Origin: Enoplolaimus lenunculus
Taxonomy: Eukaryota > Nematoda > Enoplea > Enoplida > Thoracostomopsidae
Direction of reading: 5' to 3'
NCBI GenBank assembly: GCA_030248215.1
Contig: JASANG010001749.1
Span: forward strand, 1-64,000
Length of the DNA: 64,000 nt
The position numbers were made by a program, and so were the translations under genes. A model generated the notes under the pieces. It saw nothing but the letters and a program-made list of their open reading frames with translations, ran no database searches and was not told the origin of the DNA. This document shows positions 43,901 to 55,225 of this stretch, piece after piece (the first letter of the stretch is position 1; each line of letters opens with the position of its first letter).

Positions 43901-46900
43901 TTATTTTACTGGACTCTGGCGTCCACTCGCATTACCGGACGACATTCCGGAATCATTTTCCCACGGACCCTCGTACAATTGATCCCGGTTTCCGACTACT
44001 CTGGTCATCGGAGTATCGGCAGTTCGGTTACAACCTTGTCCATTGCCTTGGCAAGGATCCTGTCTGCAACCATTGGAATTGATAAATTTTACCATCCCAC
44101 GTTTATTTTCATCAACGGGGTAATCACGAGTAGGAATGATTGCATTTGGACTGGTTAACGATAGCCAACGGCCTGTGCCTTCACAACCTTCAGAGGTCAC
44201 TGGCCGTATACCCCAAGATCGGTTAGCAGCTGAAGCTGCAGCAGCTCGTTGTCGAACAACGCTATGTTCTTCGTGCATATTCCAATGAAAACAAATCAGT
44301 GCTGATGTTAGTGCACCGGTCATTGCTAAAAACACTGACGAGTATTTTATTTCAATCTTAGCAAATTCTCAGGGCTCTGCGTGGGGTTGTACGGGGGGAA
44401 GCCCTCCAAAAATTGAACTTCGGGGCTTTTCACAGATTAAGAGAATAAATACGGTTTGTTCTACAGTGTTTTACAGGGCTTAAGCATTTTGTGCACGGGC
44501 AATAACTGAAAAGATTTCCCAATGTGAAGAGAGACGCACGTTTTTGTCTTCAAACTGCTCAATAAATTTTGTGTTTCGATGCCTGGGTCCAATTCAACAA
44601 GAGGTTTGGGGGAGCTTATTCAACAAAAGGTTTCGGTTAGCTTACTCAACAAAAGGTTTGGGTTAGCTTACTCAACAAAAGGTTTGGGTTGGCTTATTCA
44701 ACACGAGGTTTTGGGAAGCTTATTCAACAAGAGGTTTGGGGGAGCTTATTCAACAAAAGGTTTGGGTTAGCTTACTCAACAAAAGGTTTGGGTTAGCTTA
44801 TTCAACACGAGGATCTGGGGAGCTTATTCAACAAGAGGTTTGGGGGAGCTTATTCAACAAAAGGTTTGGGTTAGCTTACTCAACAAAAGGTTTGGGTTAG
44901 CTTATTCAACACGAGGATCTGGGGAGCTTATTCAACAAGAGGTTTGGGGGAGCTTATTCAACAAGATTTTTGGGTTAGCTTATTCAACACGAGGTTCTGG
45001 GGAGCTTATTCAACAAGAGGTTTGGGGGAGCTTATTCAACAAGATTTTTGGGTTAGCTTATTCAACAAAAGGTTTGGGTGCTTATTCAACAAGAGGTTTT
45101 GGGGGCTTATTAAACAAGAGGTTTGGAGGAGCTTATTCAACAAGAGGTTTGGGGGAGCTTATTCAACAAGAGGTTATGGGGGGGGGGCGCGAGCACGACC
45201 CTGCCAATTTTCACACAGTATAGGAGCTTTATACAAAATGTTACCTGAAATTGAGACAATGATATATGCAATGTAGAATTTAAAATCACAATCGTTGTGT
45301 TTGTAAACATGTAAAACATTGTTTTTTGTTAATTAGCTTTACGTGCTAAAGCTGAATGAAGTATGAAGCTGTTGCAAATATTTTAACGGGCATTCGTGCG
45401 GTTACTTAATAAGTCTTGTAGCTAACCTTAACGGCACCTTGCCACCAACAGCACCGGAGTACGCGGCAGCTTTGTTCGTCCGTTCAAGCATTACTCCGGC
45501 CTCTGCTAACTACAGCCCACGCAGGTCAGTTTTGAGACTTGGGAGGACAATTTTAATGTCAATTTAGCGTACAAAATATACGAAGACGTCTGATTTTGAT
45601 AATTTCAGAAATATAACAGGGACTCGTAGCATGTACTGTTGTTTTCAAACATGCAAATCTAACTTTATGCGTCATCCATTTTATCGTGTGCCCGCCGTGT
45701 GGAAAATTGACGCAACCATTTCCAAGTACGGTTTTGAAAAACGCTTCAAGAAGGAAATTTAATTTGAAAAAATTGGTCTAGTGGGAAATTGAGACAATTT
45801 GCAAACCGTACTAGTAAATCGAAATGATATTTTGAGTGTCGATTTCCCAATAGGGAATTTAAATAGGACAGCAGTAGGAAATTGAGACATTTTTAAAACT
45901 TAAATAGGAAATTGATTTGTAAATGGACTTCAGAATTGAAGCTTTGCCACGAGATTTAATGCAAAACTACATATACATCTGTTTCGGTTCGCTCACCAGG
46001 TTTCGTCCACAGTGGGGCCGGCCAAAAAAGCTGATGCAAAACTTTTTCTAGCTTCGACCTCTAATGGCCTCCTATTATTCCACGCCAAAACAGAAGCTCA
46101 AATATGCAAAAAGCTTCAAAATGCTAGCATTTTTGGGCAAACGCCGGCTAAGGGTGGGATAACCGATCACTCAGACAAGGAATGTGTTTTTTTCATTTTT
46201 TCCGGTCATAATTTTTTTCCGAAAAAAACAATCCAGGGGCGGTAACCGTAGCCCTAAGTCTAAATCTTAGCCTAAGAAGCACTAAGTATAGGAAAAAGTG
46301 GCTGACGTTTAGGGGGCGTGATGTCTGAAGTAATTGAGCACAATTCTCGATCATGGTTCTTAGTTCTGTAAACGCCTGTGAAGTCTGTCTGGTATACATT
46401 TACGTAGTAGGGTGCAACCGGAGGTGAAAAATACCGGAGCCGGAGCCGCAGGTGGGGTGAAATTAGGTAGTAAAATGATGGCTAATTAGTTAATTTTAGC
46501 CAATATCTGCAATATGTTGTTAAGTGGTTTGGTTTTATGTTGATTTTTTGAAAAGTGACAGAAGTCAATCGAAACGAACTAAACAGATAATTTTTGCTAA
46601 ATTATGCAAAACTATTAACACTCATAAATCTTCGCTCGTTTCGTCTATATTCTTAATTAGATCGTAGACACGTTCGGACATAGTAAGTTCAACGTGACTA
46701 TATGCGGTTTCAGTTTGCGGGGGATACCAATTGTAATCACCAATCCTTGAATCAATATACCGTCGTACTCCATAAAAAGTAACTCCAGTGCGCGCAAAAA
46801 AATTGCTGTTCCAATTTTAAACCCAACCTCAGTAAAACTGGTAGCACAAGAAACTTGACCCCAAGCGTCGAATGACCACTAACGTCAAGATATTCAAAAT

Positions 46901-48309
46901 TTCAATCGCACAACTTCAACCTTGCGACTTGGGTGGCCCATCAAACATCATTTCTAGAAACTCTCATCCTAACCTTCTATTTGAACTTTGAGTTGTAAAA
47001 TTTCATCCTTTTTGGGGACAATATCACAAGTGAAGCTGTAAACTGTAAATTCAATTTTCGATAAGAGGGACAATATCATTTAATTGCTAAACGTTATGCT
47101 TCTCTTTCAATTTCCACTTCGGTAATTGAAGTGTCAAGGCAAAGCGGAAATTGAATTTGGAAAATGGCGCAATTTCCCATTGCCCTTGTTTAAAAAAGCG
47201 CTAGTGGTAAATTGAAGATCAAATAATGCTATCAATTAACTACTTGAGTTTGAAAAATCGATAGCTGTGGGAAATTGAAACAGTTTTGAAATTCCATTTC
47301 CTTTTTGAAGCGTTTTTCAAAACCGTACTTGGAAATGGTTGCGTCAATTTTCCACACGGCGGGCACACATTAAAATGGATGACGCATTACATTCGAACCG
47401 AAACATACTGTACAGAAAATTAACTATACTACACTTGTAGAAACCAGCGGTGACAAAAATGCACAACGGAAAGGATATAATTGTCAATTAGTAATTTAAC
47501 TAGAAAATAATTGCTCAGCACTTGAGGAACGTAGGATATGCTTTATATTCCTATTAAGGATGGCCCATCTATAGAAAAGGGCCGGATCGTTTTCCTGCGG
47601 GGCTGCAATAGGGCCAGTTTAAGGATTAGACTAACTTTTTTGCTTAGGCTTAGGATAGGCTTCGGCTTCGAACTAGGAATAGGCTCATTCTTGCGCTTAG
47701 GCTTATGCTAGGCTTAGCTTAAGCTTAGAGGAATGCTTATACTACTGTTTCGGTCCTGTTCTGTACATGGGCCATTTGAGAATTTTTGGTAGCATTCTTA
47801 AGAAATTAGGAACAAGAGTATTATATACCAACTTGTTCCGTTTTCATAGTTACTATTTTCGTTCTTTCATCGCGCTCAGTGTTGAAAAATATACACCGAT
47901 AAACAGTAAATTCTTGATAACTTATAGTTTTACACAATAAAGCGATTAATAGATGCAACCAAAACTGGTACCACTTACTAAATCCGAACGCAAATGCTAG
48001 CATTACGCTCAGCAAACAGGTTTCTTTACGATTTTCCCACACTTCGTCTGTAATTTGGTTATCGTCAGACAAATTAGAGTAGTCTGGTGGACGCCGCAAA
48101 CACAGCCAAATCAAATACATCAACGCAAATCCAAGACAAACGCTGAGTGAATTCGCAAAAAAGAATGCAATAAGCATTAAAGGGCGTTCGACACGACGAT
48201 ATGCAGCGAAACAACCAAATATTGATGATAGCAGCATTACCAGAGCGACAAGCACAGACAACCCATCAAGCCAATCTAAAATCGCAAGAATGAATCTACG
48301 GCAATTCAT
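43901..48309 (-). CDS. Unrecognised membrane protein with three helices, 2 exons, 251 aa
   Basis: Exon 1 runs 48309-47979 and ends GGATTTA|GTAAGT. Exon 2 runs 44325-43901 behind TGTTTTTAG. Phase 1 meets phase 1, giving 251 codons plus stop. Membrane segments lie at about 17-37 (SVLVALVMLLSSIFGCFAAY), 43-70 (PLMLIAFFFANSLSVCLGFA) and 97-124; the third is completed only by splicing, since codon 111 is split and the helix runs LSVMLAFAFGF then TMTGALTSALICF. The tail of about 125 residues has spaced cysteines (EGCEGTGRW, NGCRQDPCQGNGQGC) and no further helix. An in-frame stop 14 codons upstream supports the ATG. I recognise no family; the layout loosely recalls small tetraspan-type proteins. The 3.65-kb intron is full of repeats, and a MITE copy ends 59 bp upstream of the start. 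Confidence 0.7.
44588..45184. repeat. 26-bp minisatellite, about 23 copies
   Basis: Units of TTCAACAAGAGGTTTGGGGG plus AGCTTA, 26 bp, in two or three variant types that alternate (AAGAGG / AAAAGG / ACGAGG), so there is higher-order structure. Lies inside the intron of the membrane-protein gene. Long frames through it are artefacts. Confidence 0.92.
45668..47386. mobile_element. 1.72-kb inverted-repeat element with TTA target duplication
   Basis: Terminal inverted repeats of about 90 bp, some 95 percent alike, begin TGCGTCATCCATTTTA and include GTGCCCGCCGTGTGGAAAAT. TTA flanks at 45665-45667 and 47387-47389 fit a PIF/Harbinger-type target. Inside are AAATTGAGAC-type repeats and an AGGGTGCAACCGGAGG terminus at 46,411. 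No transposase frame, so non-autonomous. Nested in the membrane-gene intron. Confidence 0.85.
47571..47773 (+). mobile_element. CTTAGG-core MITE, second copy
   Basis: TGGCCCATCTATAGAAAAGGG at the left to CTGTACATGGGCCA at the right, with GCTTAGGCTTAGG units inside. Same family as 11911. No clear flanking duplication. Confidence 0.75.
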
Positions 48310-48367
48310 CGCTAGACAACTTGCCGTCCTATAGTGTGAAGACTTAGTCTATTCCTATACATTATTC

Positions 48368-48564
48368 GGCCCATGTATACAACAGGGCCGGAACAGTAGC
48401 ATAAGCATATTCCTAAGCCTAAGCCTAACCCTAAGCCTAAGTCTAAGCGTATGGATTAATCCTATTCCTAAGCCTAAGCCTAAGCAAGAAATTAGTCTAA
48501 AGCTTAAACTGACTCTATTATAGCCCCTCCGGAAAGCGATCCGACCCTGTTCTATACGTGTGTC
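48368..48564 (-). mobile_element. CTTAGG-core MITE, third copy, 8-bp duplication
   Basis: GGCCCATGTATACAACAGGG at the left; 197 bp; direct duplications CATTATTC at 48360-48367 and 48565-48572. The core reads CCTAAGCCTAAGCC on the + strand, so it is inverted relative to the copy at 47,571, and the two flank exon 1 of the membrane gene. Confidence 0.85.
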
Positions 48565-48572
48565 CATTATTC

Positions 48573-49634
48573 TATAAGCATAATTCTTAGCCTGAAAGCC
48601 GGAGCCTAAAACATAACGATTGACGACGAATTATCGCGACGACGAGATTTCGGATTAAACGAGTTGTTGGTCTGCGACTTGTCCTGCGACGAACTGTCAT
48701 GATACGTTCAAAGCTAGAAATTTAACGACGCGCCAAGGATCTTCCGGTTTGGCTGTCTGAGGTTGACTTTTTTGTATATATCTTCGTTGCATTACAGTAC
48801 GACAAGTTTTATTGGCTTGTTTTATGCAATGGTCACATGTTTATCGAAGAAAAGCCATACCCGTGTCATATTTTTGGCGATTAGAATTCAATTCAAATAG
48901 AATTGCGGCAAATCTTCGCGAGCGAAAACCCAGGCGTTGCGTTTGTCTCTAATTACCAATATAAGATTTTAATTTTGCATAAGTCTGGTGTGGGGATCGA
49001 TCCCGCGACCCCTCTTAATTTCTGTACTATAACATGATTTAATTGCCACAAACAATACAAACGCAACTATATAAATCTTTTTAAGAGCCAAAAATTACAC
49101 GCAACATAGGTTACATTTGCATGTTGCAGCTGCAAGTTGTGCGCAGTGCGCAAATGAACTGTTTGACCGCTGCGTAACTTGCACTCAGGGGATATGAAAA
49201 TGCAACTTTCAACTTATATGTTTAGCATTTTTGTAATAGTCAACTAAGGCATTTGCGCTAGAACGTCAGTTTTGGAGCCTTTATACAAATCGGAAATGGG
49301 TTTCAACCTACAACATTGAGGCTATCGTCCAATTTGAATGTGAATTCTTATGTAAATTGAAAAAAGCGCTCAGTAAATAATCAAAGACACATAATTGAGT
49401 GATGAATCATTTTATAGCGAACTCTAATCCAACTAAAAACCCGGACACGAAGCCAGAGTAAAGTCAGGCTGCTCGTATCCTATAGGAAAGTATTAATCCC
49501 ACCGAGAAAAGATCAATTGTAAGCCTTTGTGAAAATAAGTGTACGCTTTTTGGAATAATATATCCTTCTCTAACATTCGGGGCTGACCACGCGCCTGTGA
49601 ATATCAAATTGTAGCAAAATTTTATACAACGTAC
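48573..49634. other. Non-coding stretch
   Basis: Holds AGCTGCAAGTTGTGCGCAGT at about 49,127, a possible remnant of the MITE seen at 42.8 kb. The last part (49,440-49,634) is probably intron or 3' flank of the TIL exon. No gene recognised. Confidence 0.4.
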
Positions 49635-49862
49635 ATTCAAACCGATAGTGAACAGGAACACAATAATGTTCTGGTACACAGCCGTACGGACCACGTACAG
49701 TGCCTTGGGAGCAAATACAGCTATATTCACACCCGCTGTAACAATCGTTATACGGTTGACGCATGTAACACGTCGGTTCGCATCGGGTCACTCCAATAAC
49801 GCATTCAATAAATTGTTCATTTTCACCACAATAATAATGATTTTCTTCTAAATTAAAATTCA
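49635..49862 (-). CDS. Exon coding a TIL (trypsin-inhibitor-like) cysteine-rich domain
   Basis: A CTGTTTTAG acceptor and a GTACGT donor bound a 228-nt phase 1-1 exon. It codes about 76 residues with ten cysteines in the TIL order: CGENEQFIEC, then CEPTC, DCYSGC, CICSQGTVRGPYGC and PEHYC. TIL domains are extracellular, in serine protease inhibitors and in mucin- or von Willebrand-type proteins. Phase 1-1 exons are the usual form for shuffled extracellular modules. The signal peptide and partner exons were not found in the window. Confidence 0.75.
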
Positions 49863-50276
49863 CTAAAACAGTTGAAATATACAATTATATTAAAAACGAC
49901 ACTTAATATTAAGACAAAATTCACGGAAGAAAATGCTAGCTTTTGCGTAGTTTAACCCCGAAATTGCTTTTGTTTTCAAGTTAAATTGACTTTATTAATT
50001 ATTCGCCTAGAGCGAACTCAAGTTTGGCTGGTCAAAATGCGCTTCAACCAACCAGAACATCTACAGATATTTTTTATTTGGCAACAACTTACTTATACTA
50101 GGAGTTTAGCACTAACTTCTAACAAATAGTCCAGGGCCCATAGCCAAGAGAGCGTCAGGGGGTTTGGGGGTTTAGCCCTCCCGTGGATAAATTTTTGCCC
50201 CTGCACAATTTTCTACCTTTTTTGTAAAGTCAAAGAAAAGCCTTGTAATGCCCTCCTGAAAATTTTTTAGGTTTCC
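49863..50276. other. Interval between the TIL exon and the single-pass membrane gene
   Basis: Contains a G-rich element fragment GGGGGTTTGGGGGTTTAGCC near 50,159, also seen in looser form at 13.8-14.1 kb and 44.4 kb. No exon for the TIL gene was recognised here. Confidence 0.4.
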
Positions 50277-51660
50277 CTAGCAAGGTGAACTAGCTAACAG
50301 GTCTGAATATTGCCAGTTGCAAAGCTCAAAAACCACATGAGCTTTGGACCCATGATAAATAAAAGCAATGTTATCTTTAATACTTGTAGATATATTGACG
50401 TTCGAAAGTTGACTGTCATCAGCGAACGATTCCTGATCGTATAACATATTAGATTGGTTATAGTTAACATAGTCGTAATATACACTTTGTACACGCTCGA
50501 AAATTGGAAATTCAGTGTGACTTGAACGCCTTACACGGATACTGAACGCGACACCTGTGAGGATGAGTACACTTGCGAAAATTATTAAGAGTACTGTTGA
50601 TCCGTGGATAATACCCTAAAATTTAAAACAAACTCCTGTTTTACTGCGAGTTGAATTCGTAACACTAGGTCCATGATAAAATTGGTTTGGTAAGTATGGG
50701 AAAATCATTGGCGACTTATAGACCGAGTTCTTGCTACAAATAGGCAATTCGACTATGTGCTAAACTTTAGCTAATTTTTAGGCGTTTGCTTAAGTGTAAA
50801 GTTTTACGTCCAGTTTTCGTACGTCGGCAACAGGGCAATTGAATAAGAATATATACTCTCTAAAAGCTTAAACAAACTTGATTTAAGCTTAAGCTAATCC
50901 AACTGTATTAAACTAACTTTCTAAATTAACTAAACTAACAATTTACGCTTAAACTAATTTAAAATTTTACGTGTTTAGTTTAAGCTAGGCTTAAAGAACT
51001 CTTCGATACACATAATTTCCGAGCTGGATTTGATACTTAAACCAAAACTAAGTTTACTTAAACTCGTGTTAGTTAAACTTAAAAATTTGTTAGTTAAAGT
51101 AAAACTTAAAATTGTAGTTTAGTTAGTTGTTCCAGCCATTTCAGTTTTACTTAAACTAATATGCAAGCTTAATTAAGCTATAATTTAAGTTTAAGTTTTA
51201 TAGAGTACCAAGAGCTGCTATACAGTGAGGATATTATATGCACGTAATTAATGGAAGAATGATAAAAAAATTTATCACTTTTTATTTTTTTAAACTTTAA
51301 CTTAACTGATGTCTATTATAGTGAACTTTCCACCCTTACCACTCTTGCTTGATGGTCACGCCCACGCAGCTAATGCGCTATCCCGAAATGAAATTCTGTA
51401 CGTGCCCGCTGCCGTTAATATTCAACCACACTAACCTTATTTTGAATAAATCTTTCACGTGGCCATTGATATGCAATGTTCATGTTTTGAACTGCACCTG
51501 AAACGTGTTGAAATTCAACTGAACATCGTTGTCCGTTTTCGATAGAACCGTTGTTTCGTGAGTCAAAACTTCTGCGAAGAATACCTTTCAGAGACTGGCT
51601 TTGATTGCCCAATTCTTTAGGCCCAGGGTCTGGTGGAGCTGGTATTTCGGTTAATTTCAT
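50277..51660 (-). CDS. Unrecognised single-pass membrane protein, 2 exons, 187 aa
   Basis: Exon 1 is 51660-51436 (donor AAG|GTTAGT), exon 2 is 50615-50277 (acceptor AAATTTTAG); phase 0 to phase 0 gives 187 codons plus TAG. The first 75 residues are polar and lack a signal peptide (MKLTEIPAPPDPGPKELGNQ). One membrane helix spans about 81-101 (STVLLIIFASVLILTGVAFS), followed by RVRRSS and an 80-residue tail with clustered tyrosines (SVYYDYVNYNQSNMLYD). Basic residues after the helix make a cytoplasmic C-terminus likely by the positive-inside rule, with the N-terminal part outside or as an uncleaved anchor. An in-frame stop 9 nt upstream supports the ATG. More 5' or 3' exons cannot be excluded. 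No family recognised. Confidence 0.6.
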
Positions 51661-53499
51661 ATTAGATTAGCTTGGAGATATGCTTTGTCTAGAAATAGTT
51701 CCCTTAAACCGTAAATTTTATGCGAATCCGCTTTCCAAGCCAGGAATTTTTTGTCGATAATGATTCGACTGTGACCGTGAGAGCGATTGTTTACAATATA
51801 CTTGTCACATAGTGTGTGTATACTACATAAAATTTTGACAAAACACAGAACATCATCGGTAAAGTTAAAATTTTCAATTGAGGTGTGGTTCACAGCTGAA
51901 GCTTTTCTTCGGCTGTGGGGCTAATTCATTGCATTATATTTATGCTGCTATAGTCACGAAAAATAGAAATCATATGGTATTGCGGTGTGAAATTTATTTC
52001 CGGCGCTCAGGTCTCTCACACTAGTCCTTAATTTAAGTTTTTGCAGCTAGGTGAACGGTATTATAACACGTTTTAGCATTAAAAACTAGCTTTTAACTGT
52101 AAATGATCACTGCATGGTGCCAAAACGTGGCAAAGCTACAATTATTTTACGAACATTCTCATGTATGATGGATTTATACCGGTACTTGTGTAGCGTTTCT
52201 ATGGTGATAACAGTGCAAGACCAGTGTTACGCACTCGAAGCCCGCTAAAAACCGATTGATCGAATGTTTACCTGGTTGCTATGGCTAAAAAGCGCGCAAC
52301 AGACAAGATTAAAAGTCTATATATCACAGAATGCAACTGAATAGGAACAAAAGCCGACGAGTCGGAGGTTAGCAAATTTCGCCGAAGACGGAGGCGAAGG
52401 AAAATTTACGTCATAAAATAATGTTTAATTTGTAAATGTTAACGCTTTCTCACATGAATATTTTCTATTGCGTCTCAAATCTAATTAGGCATGTTTAACA
52501 TATACATTCCAGGTTGCAATCGGAATTATAAAATACCGGAACCGGACCGGAAAATTAAAAAATACCGGAGCCGGAGCCGGAACCGGATAACAAAAAATGC
52601 TTGTCACCGAAAAATTCACTTTTAACGCTATTTTATCGCTTTTAACTGTGTAAACACTATAGATAGGCACCGGATATTCGGATATCCGGATATAACAAAT
52701 ATCCGGATATAAAAAATATCCGGATATGAATCCGAAATGAAACGTGTGTCCGCGAAATGCTTTTGTCTAAAAAATGTTTTGCAACAGTTTCCATGGTTTC
52801 ACCACCAAAGTAGAGTGCATTGGATACGCCTTGGTGGGTTAAAATTTGGCCAATTTCAAACATTAGAGATAAGGTGAATTTAGTCATTTTTAGTTAATTG
52901 TAGTTTATTGGAGCAATATTCGAGTTTTTCAATAATTGTGTTAATTGTTTGGATAATTTTAATTATACGGCCGTGCCCACTCTACGCGTAAGTCTAAACA
53001 TACGCCCGAGCCTACCAGTCTGTAATTGCCCCGTTCCCCAGTCTGAAAGTGAAACGATCTCATGTGCTTGATTGAGACTCGCAAAGAATGGGTAAACTTT
53101 GAAGTTTAATGATCACATCACTATAGATTCGTTTGCGGTAAATTAGCTATTTGTTCAGCATGGTAATTATGTATCATATATTTGGATGCAATCCGTTGCT
53201 ATTTCCTCTAAATCAGTTTCGTGTTCTGTTTTTTGACGCTCGGACGTTTAATAAAACTGGTGTGTCCTTTATTGAATTTCGACCAATGTTACTTTTAGAG
53301 GCGTAACAGAAGATTAAACGGATCCCTAAGTCTAAGCAAAAATTGTAATAATAGAAACCTCTACGTCCCTAAAAGTAACATGGGCCTGAGTTTCTGTAGA
53401 ATTCAATATACGGCTGGGTTTCACAAGGTCTAGCTTTTATCCGAAATAAATAAAACGCAAATTTACCTCTGGGATGTTTTAGCGGTTTTCGGGATAGCC
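51661..53499. other. Non-coding stretch with element remnants
   Basis: A GGTTGCAATCGGAATTATAA terminus with CCGGAACCGGA units at 52,512-52,590, and a (CCGGATAT)n remnant at 52,672-52,750. An inverted pair CAATGTTACTTTTAG (53,285) / CTAAAAGTAACATGG (53,378) bounds about 110 bp. No gene seen. Confidence 0.5.
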
Positions 53500-54095
53500 G
53501 GACAGCTTCGAGCCCATATTTTTCCTGGGTCGGTTGGGACAGCTAGGACAGCTTCGAGCCTATGTTTTTGCTGGGTTGGTCGGAACAGCTTCGAGCCTAT
53601 GTTTTTGCTAGGTTGGTCGGGACAGCTTCGAGCCTATGTTTTTGCTGGGTTGGTCGGGACAGCTTCGAGCCTATGTTTTTGCTAAGCTGGTCGGGACAAC
53701 TTCGAGCCTATGTTTTCGCTGGGTTGGTCGGGACAGCTTCGACCCTATGTTTTTGCTGGGTTGGTCGGGACAACTTCGAGCCTATGTTTTCGTTGGGTTT
53801 GCCGGGTAAGCTTCAAGCCAAGTGTATGTTTTTGCTGGGTTGGTCGGGACAGCTTCGAGCCTATGTTTTTGTTGGGTTGGTCGGGACAGCTTCGAGCCTA
53901 TGTTTTTGCGGGGTTGGTCGGGACAGCTTCGAGGTTGTTTTCGCTGAGTTGGTCGGAACAACTATAGGACGCGTTCAAGCCTATAGTTTACGGGTTGATC
54001 GGAACAGTTTTGAGCCTACGTTTTCGCCACGGCTGCCGAAACTAGCTTCGAAGCATATATTTTTATTTTGCTCGGCCTCTCCCAACAGTTTCGAA
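53500..54095 (+). repeat. 37-bp minisatellite array A, about 16 copies
   Basis: Units of GGACAGCTTCGAGCCTATGT plus TTTTGCTGGGTTGGTCG, 37 bp, decaying towards the right. Since 37 is not divisible by three, frames read through it cycle through three phases and are artefacts. Confidence 0.93.
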
Positions 54096-54233
54096 GCTGA
54101 TATTCGTGCTAAACTCCTAGTCTAAAGCTAAGCATGAACTATTAAGCCTGGGTTACGTCTTATAAGCCTGTGGAGAGCAAACATACGCCGAAAATTTCAA
54201 GATATTGTTTAAATTTCGTCGTTTTTATTTCAG

Positions 54234-54314
54234 TTTGAACAATTGCAACATATCTATAATGAAAAATTGCGAGACATACACGTGATTTCGAACGAACTTT
54301 TGAGCTTAAAATAA
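54234..54314 (+). CDS. Possible short terminal exon between the two arrays
   Basis: A TTTTTATTTCAG acceptor is followed by 26 codons coding a helical, charged peptide (QHIYNEKLRDIHVISNELL) and a TAA stop at 54312-54314. It reads like a coiled-coil tail. No upstream exon was located. Confidence 0.3.
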   Translation, partial: FEQLQHIYNEKLRDIHVISNELLSLK

Positions 54315-54439
54315 CAGAACGGATATCCCGTTACACCCCAGGTTCAGCAGTTCTGACTATATTTTGATGGGACTGCCGAACAGCTCTGTCGCAGAAGACA
54401 TATTTGCTCCGACGCTGTCCTGCTATATATACTGACCCA

Positions 54440-55225
54440 GTAAAAACATAAGATTGAAGTTGTCCTGATCAACTCAGCGAATACCTGGGCTTGAAGCTGT
54501 CCAGCTGTTTTGACCCAACCAGCAAAAACATAAGTTCAAAGTTGTCCCGACCGACCCCACAAAACCTAGCTCGAAAACTGTACCGACTGTGCCGACCGAC
54601 CCAGCCAAAGTATAGGGTCCAAGCTGACCCGATCGACCCAGCAAAAACATAGGTTGGAAGCTGTCCTGATCGACCCAGCAAAAGTGTATGCTCGAAGCTG
54701 GCCCGGCTGTCCCGACCGACCCAGAAAAATATGGGCTCAATGCTGTCCCGGCTGACCCAACCGACCCAGCAAAAACATAGGTTCGAAGCTGTCCCGACCA
54801 ACCCAGCAAAAATATAGGCTCAAAGCTGTCCCCGCTATCCCGACCAACCCAGCAAAAATATAGGTTCGAAGCTGTCCCGACCGACCCAGCAAAAATATAG
54901 GTTCGAAGCTGTCCCGACCAACCCAGCAAAAATATAGGCTCAAATTGTCCCCGCTATCCCGACCAACCCAGCAAAAATATAGGTTCGAAGCTGTCCCGAC
55001 TGACCCTGCAAAAATATAGGCTCAAAGCTGTCCCCGCTATCCCGACCAACCCAGCAAAAATATAGGTTCGAAGCTGTCCCGGCTGTCCCGACCGACCCAG
55101 CAAAAATGTAGGCTCGAAGCTGTCCCCGCTGTCCCGACCGACCCAGGAAAAATATAGGCTCGAAGCTGTCCCGGCTGTCCCGACCAACCCAGAAAAAACA
55201 GTTTTGAAGCTGTCCCGACCAACCC
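54440..55225 (-). repeat. 37-bp minisatellite array B, about 21 copies, inverted to array A
   Basis: The unit AGGTTCGAAGCTGTCCCGAC plus CGACCCAGCAAAAATAT is the reverse complement of the array A unit. Array A and B thus form a long imperfect palindrome with a spacer of about 345 bp. The right part of this array is the more uniform. Confidence 0.93.

Noticed and set aside
44579-45276. Frames with LIQQKVWVSLLNK-type repeats
   Set aside because: Translation of the 26-bp minisatellite inside an intron of the - strand gene.
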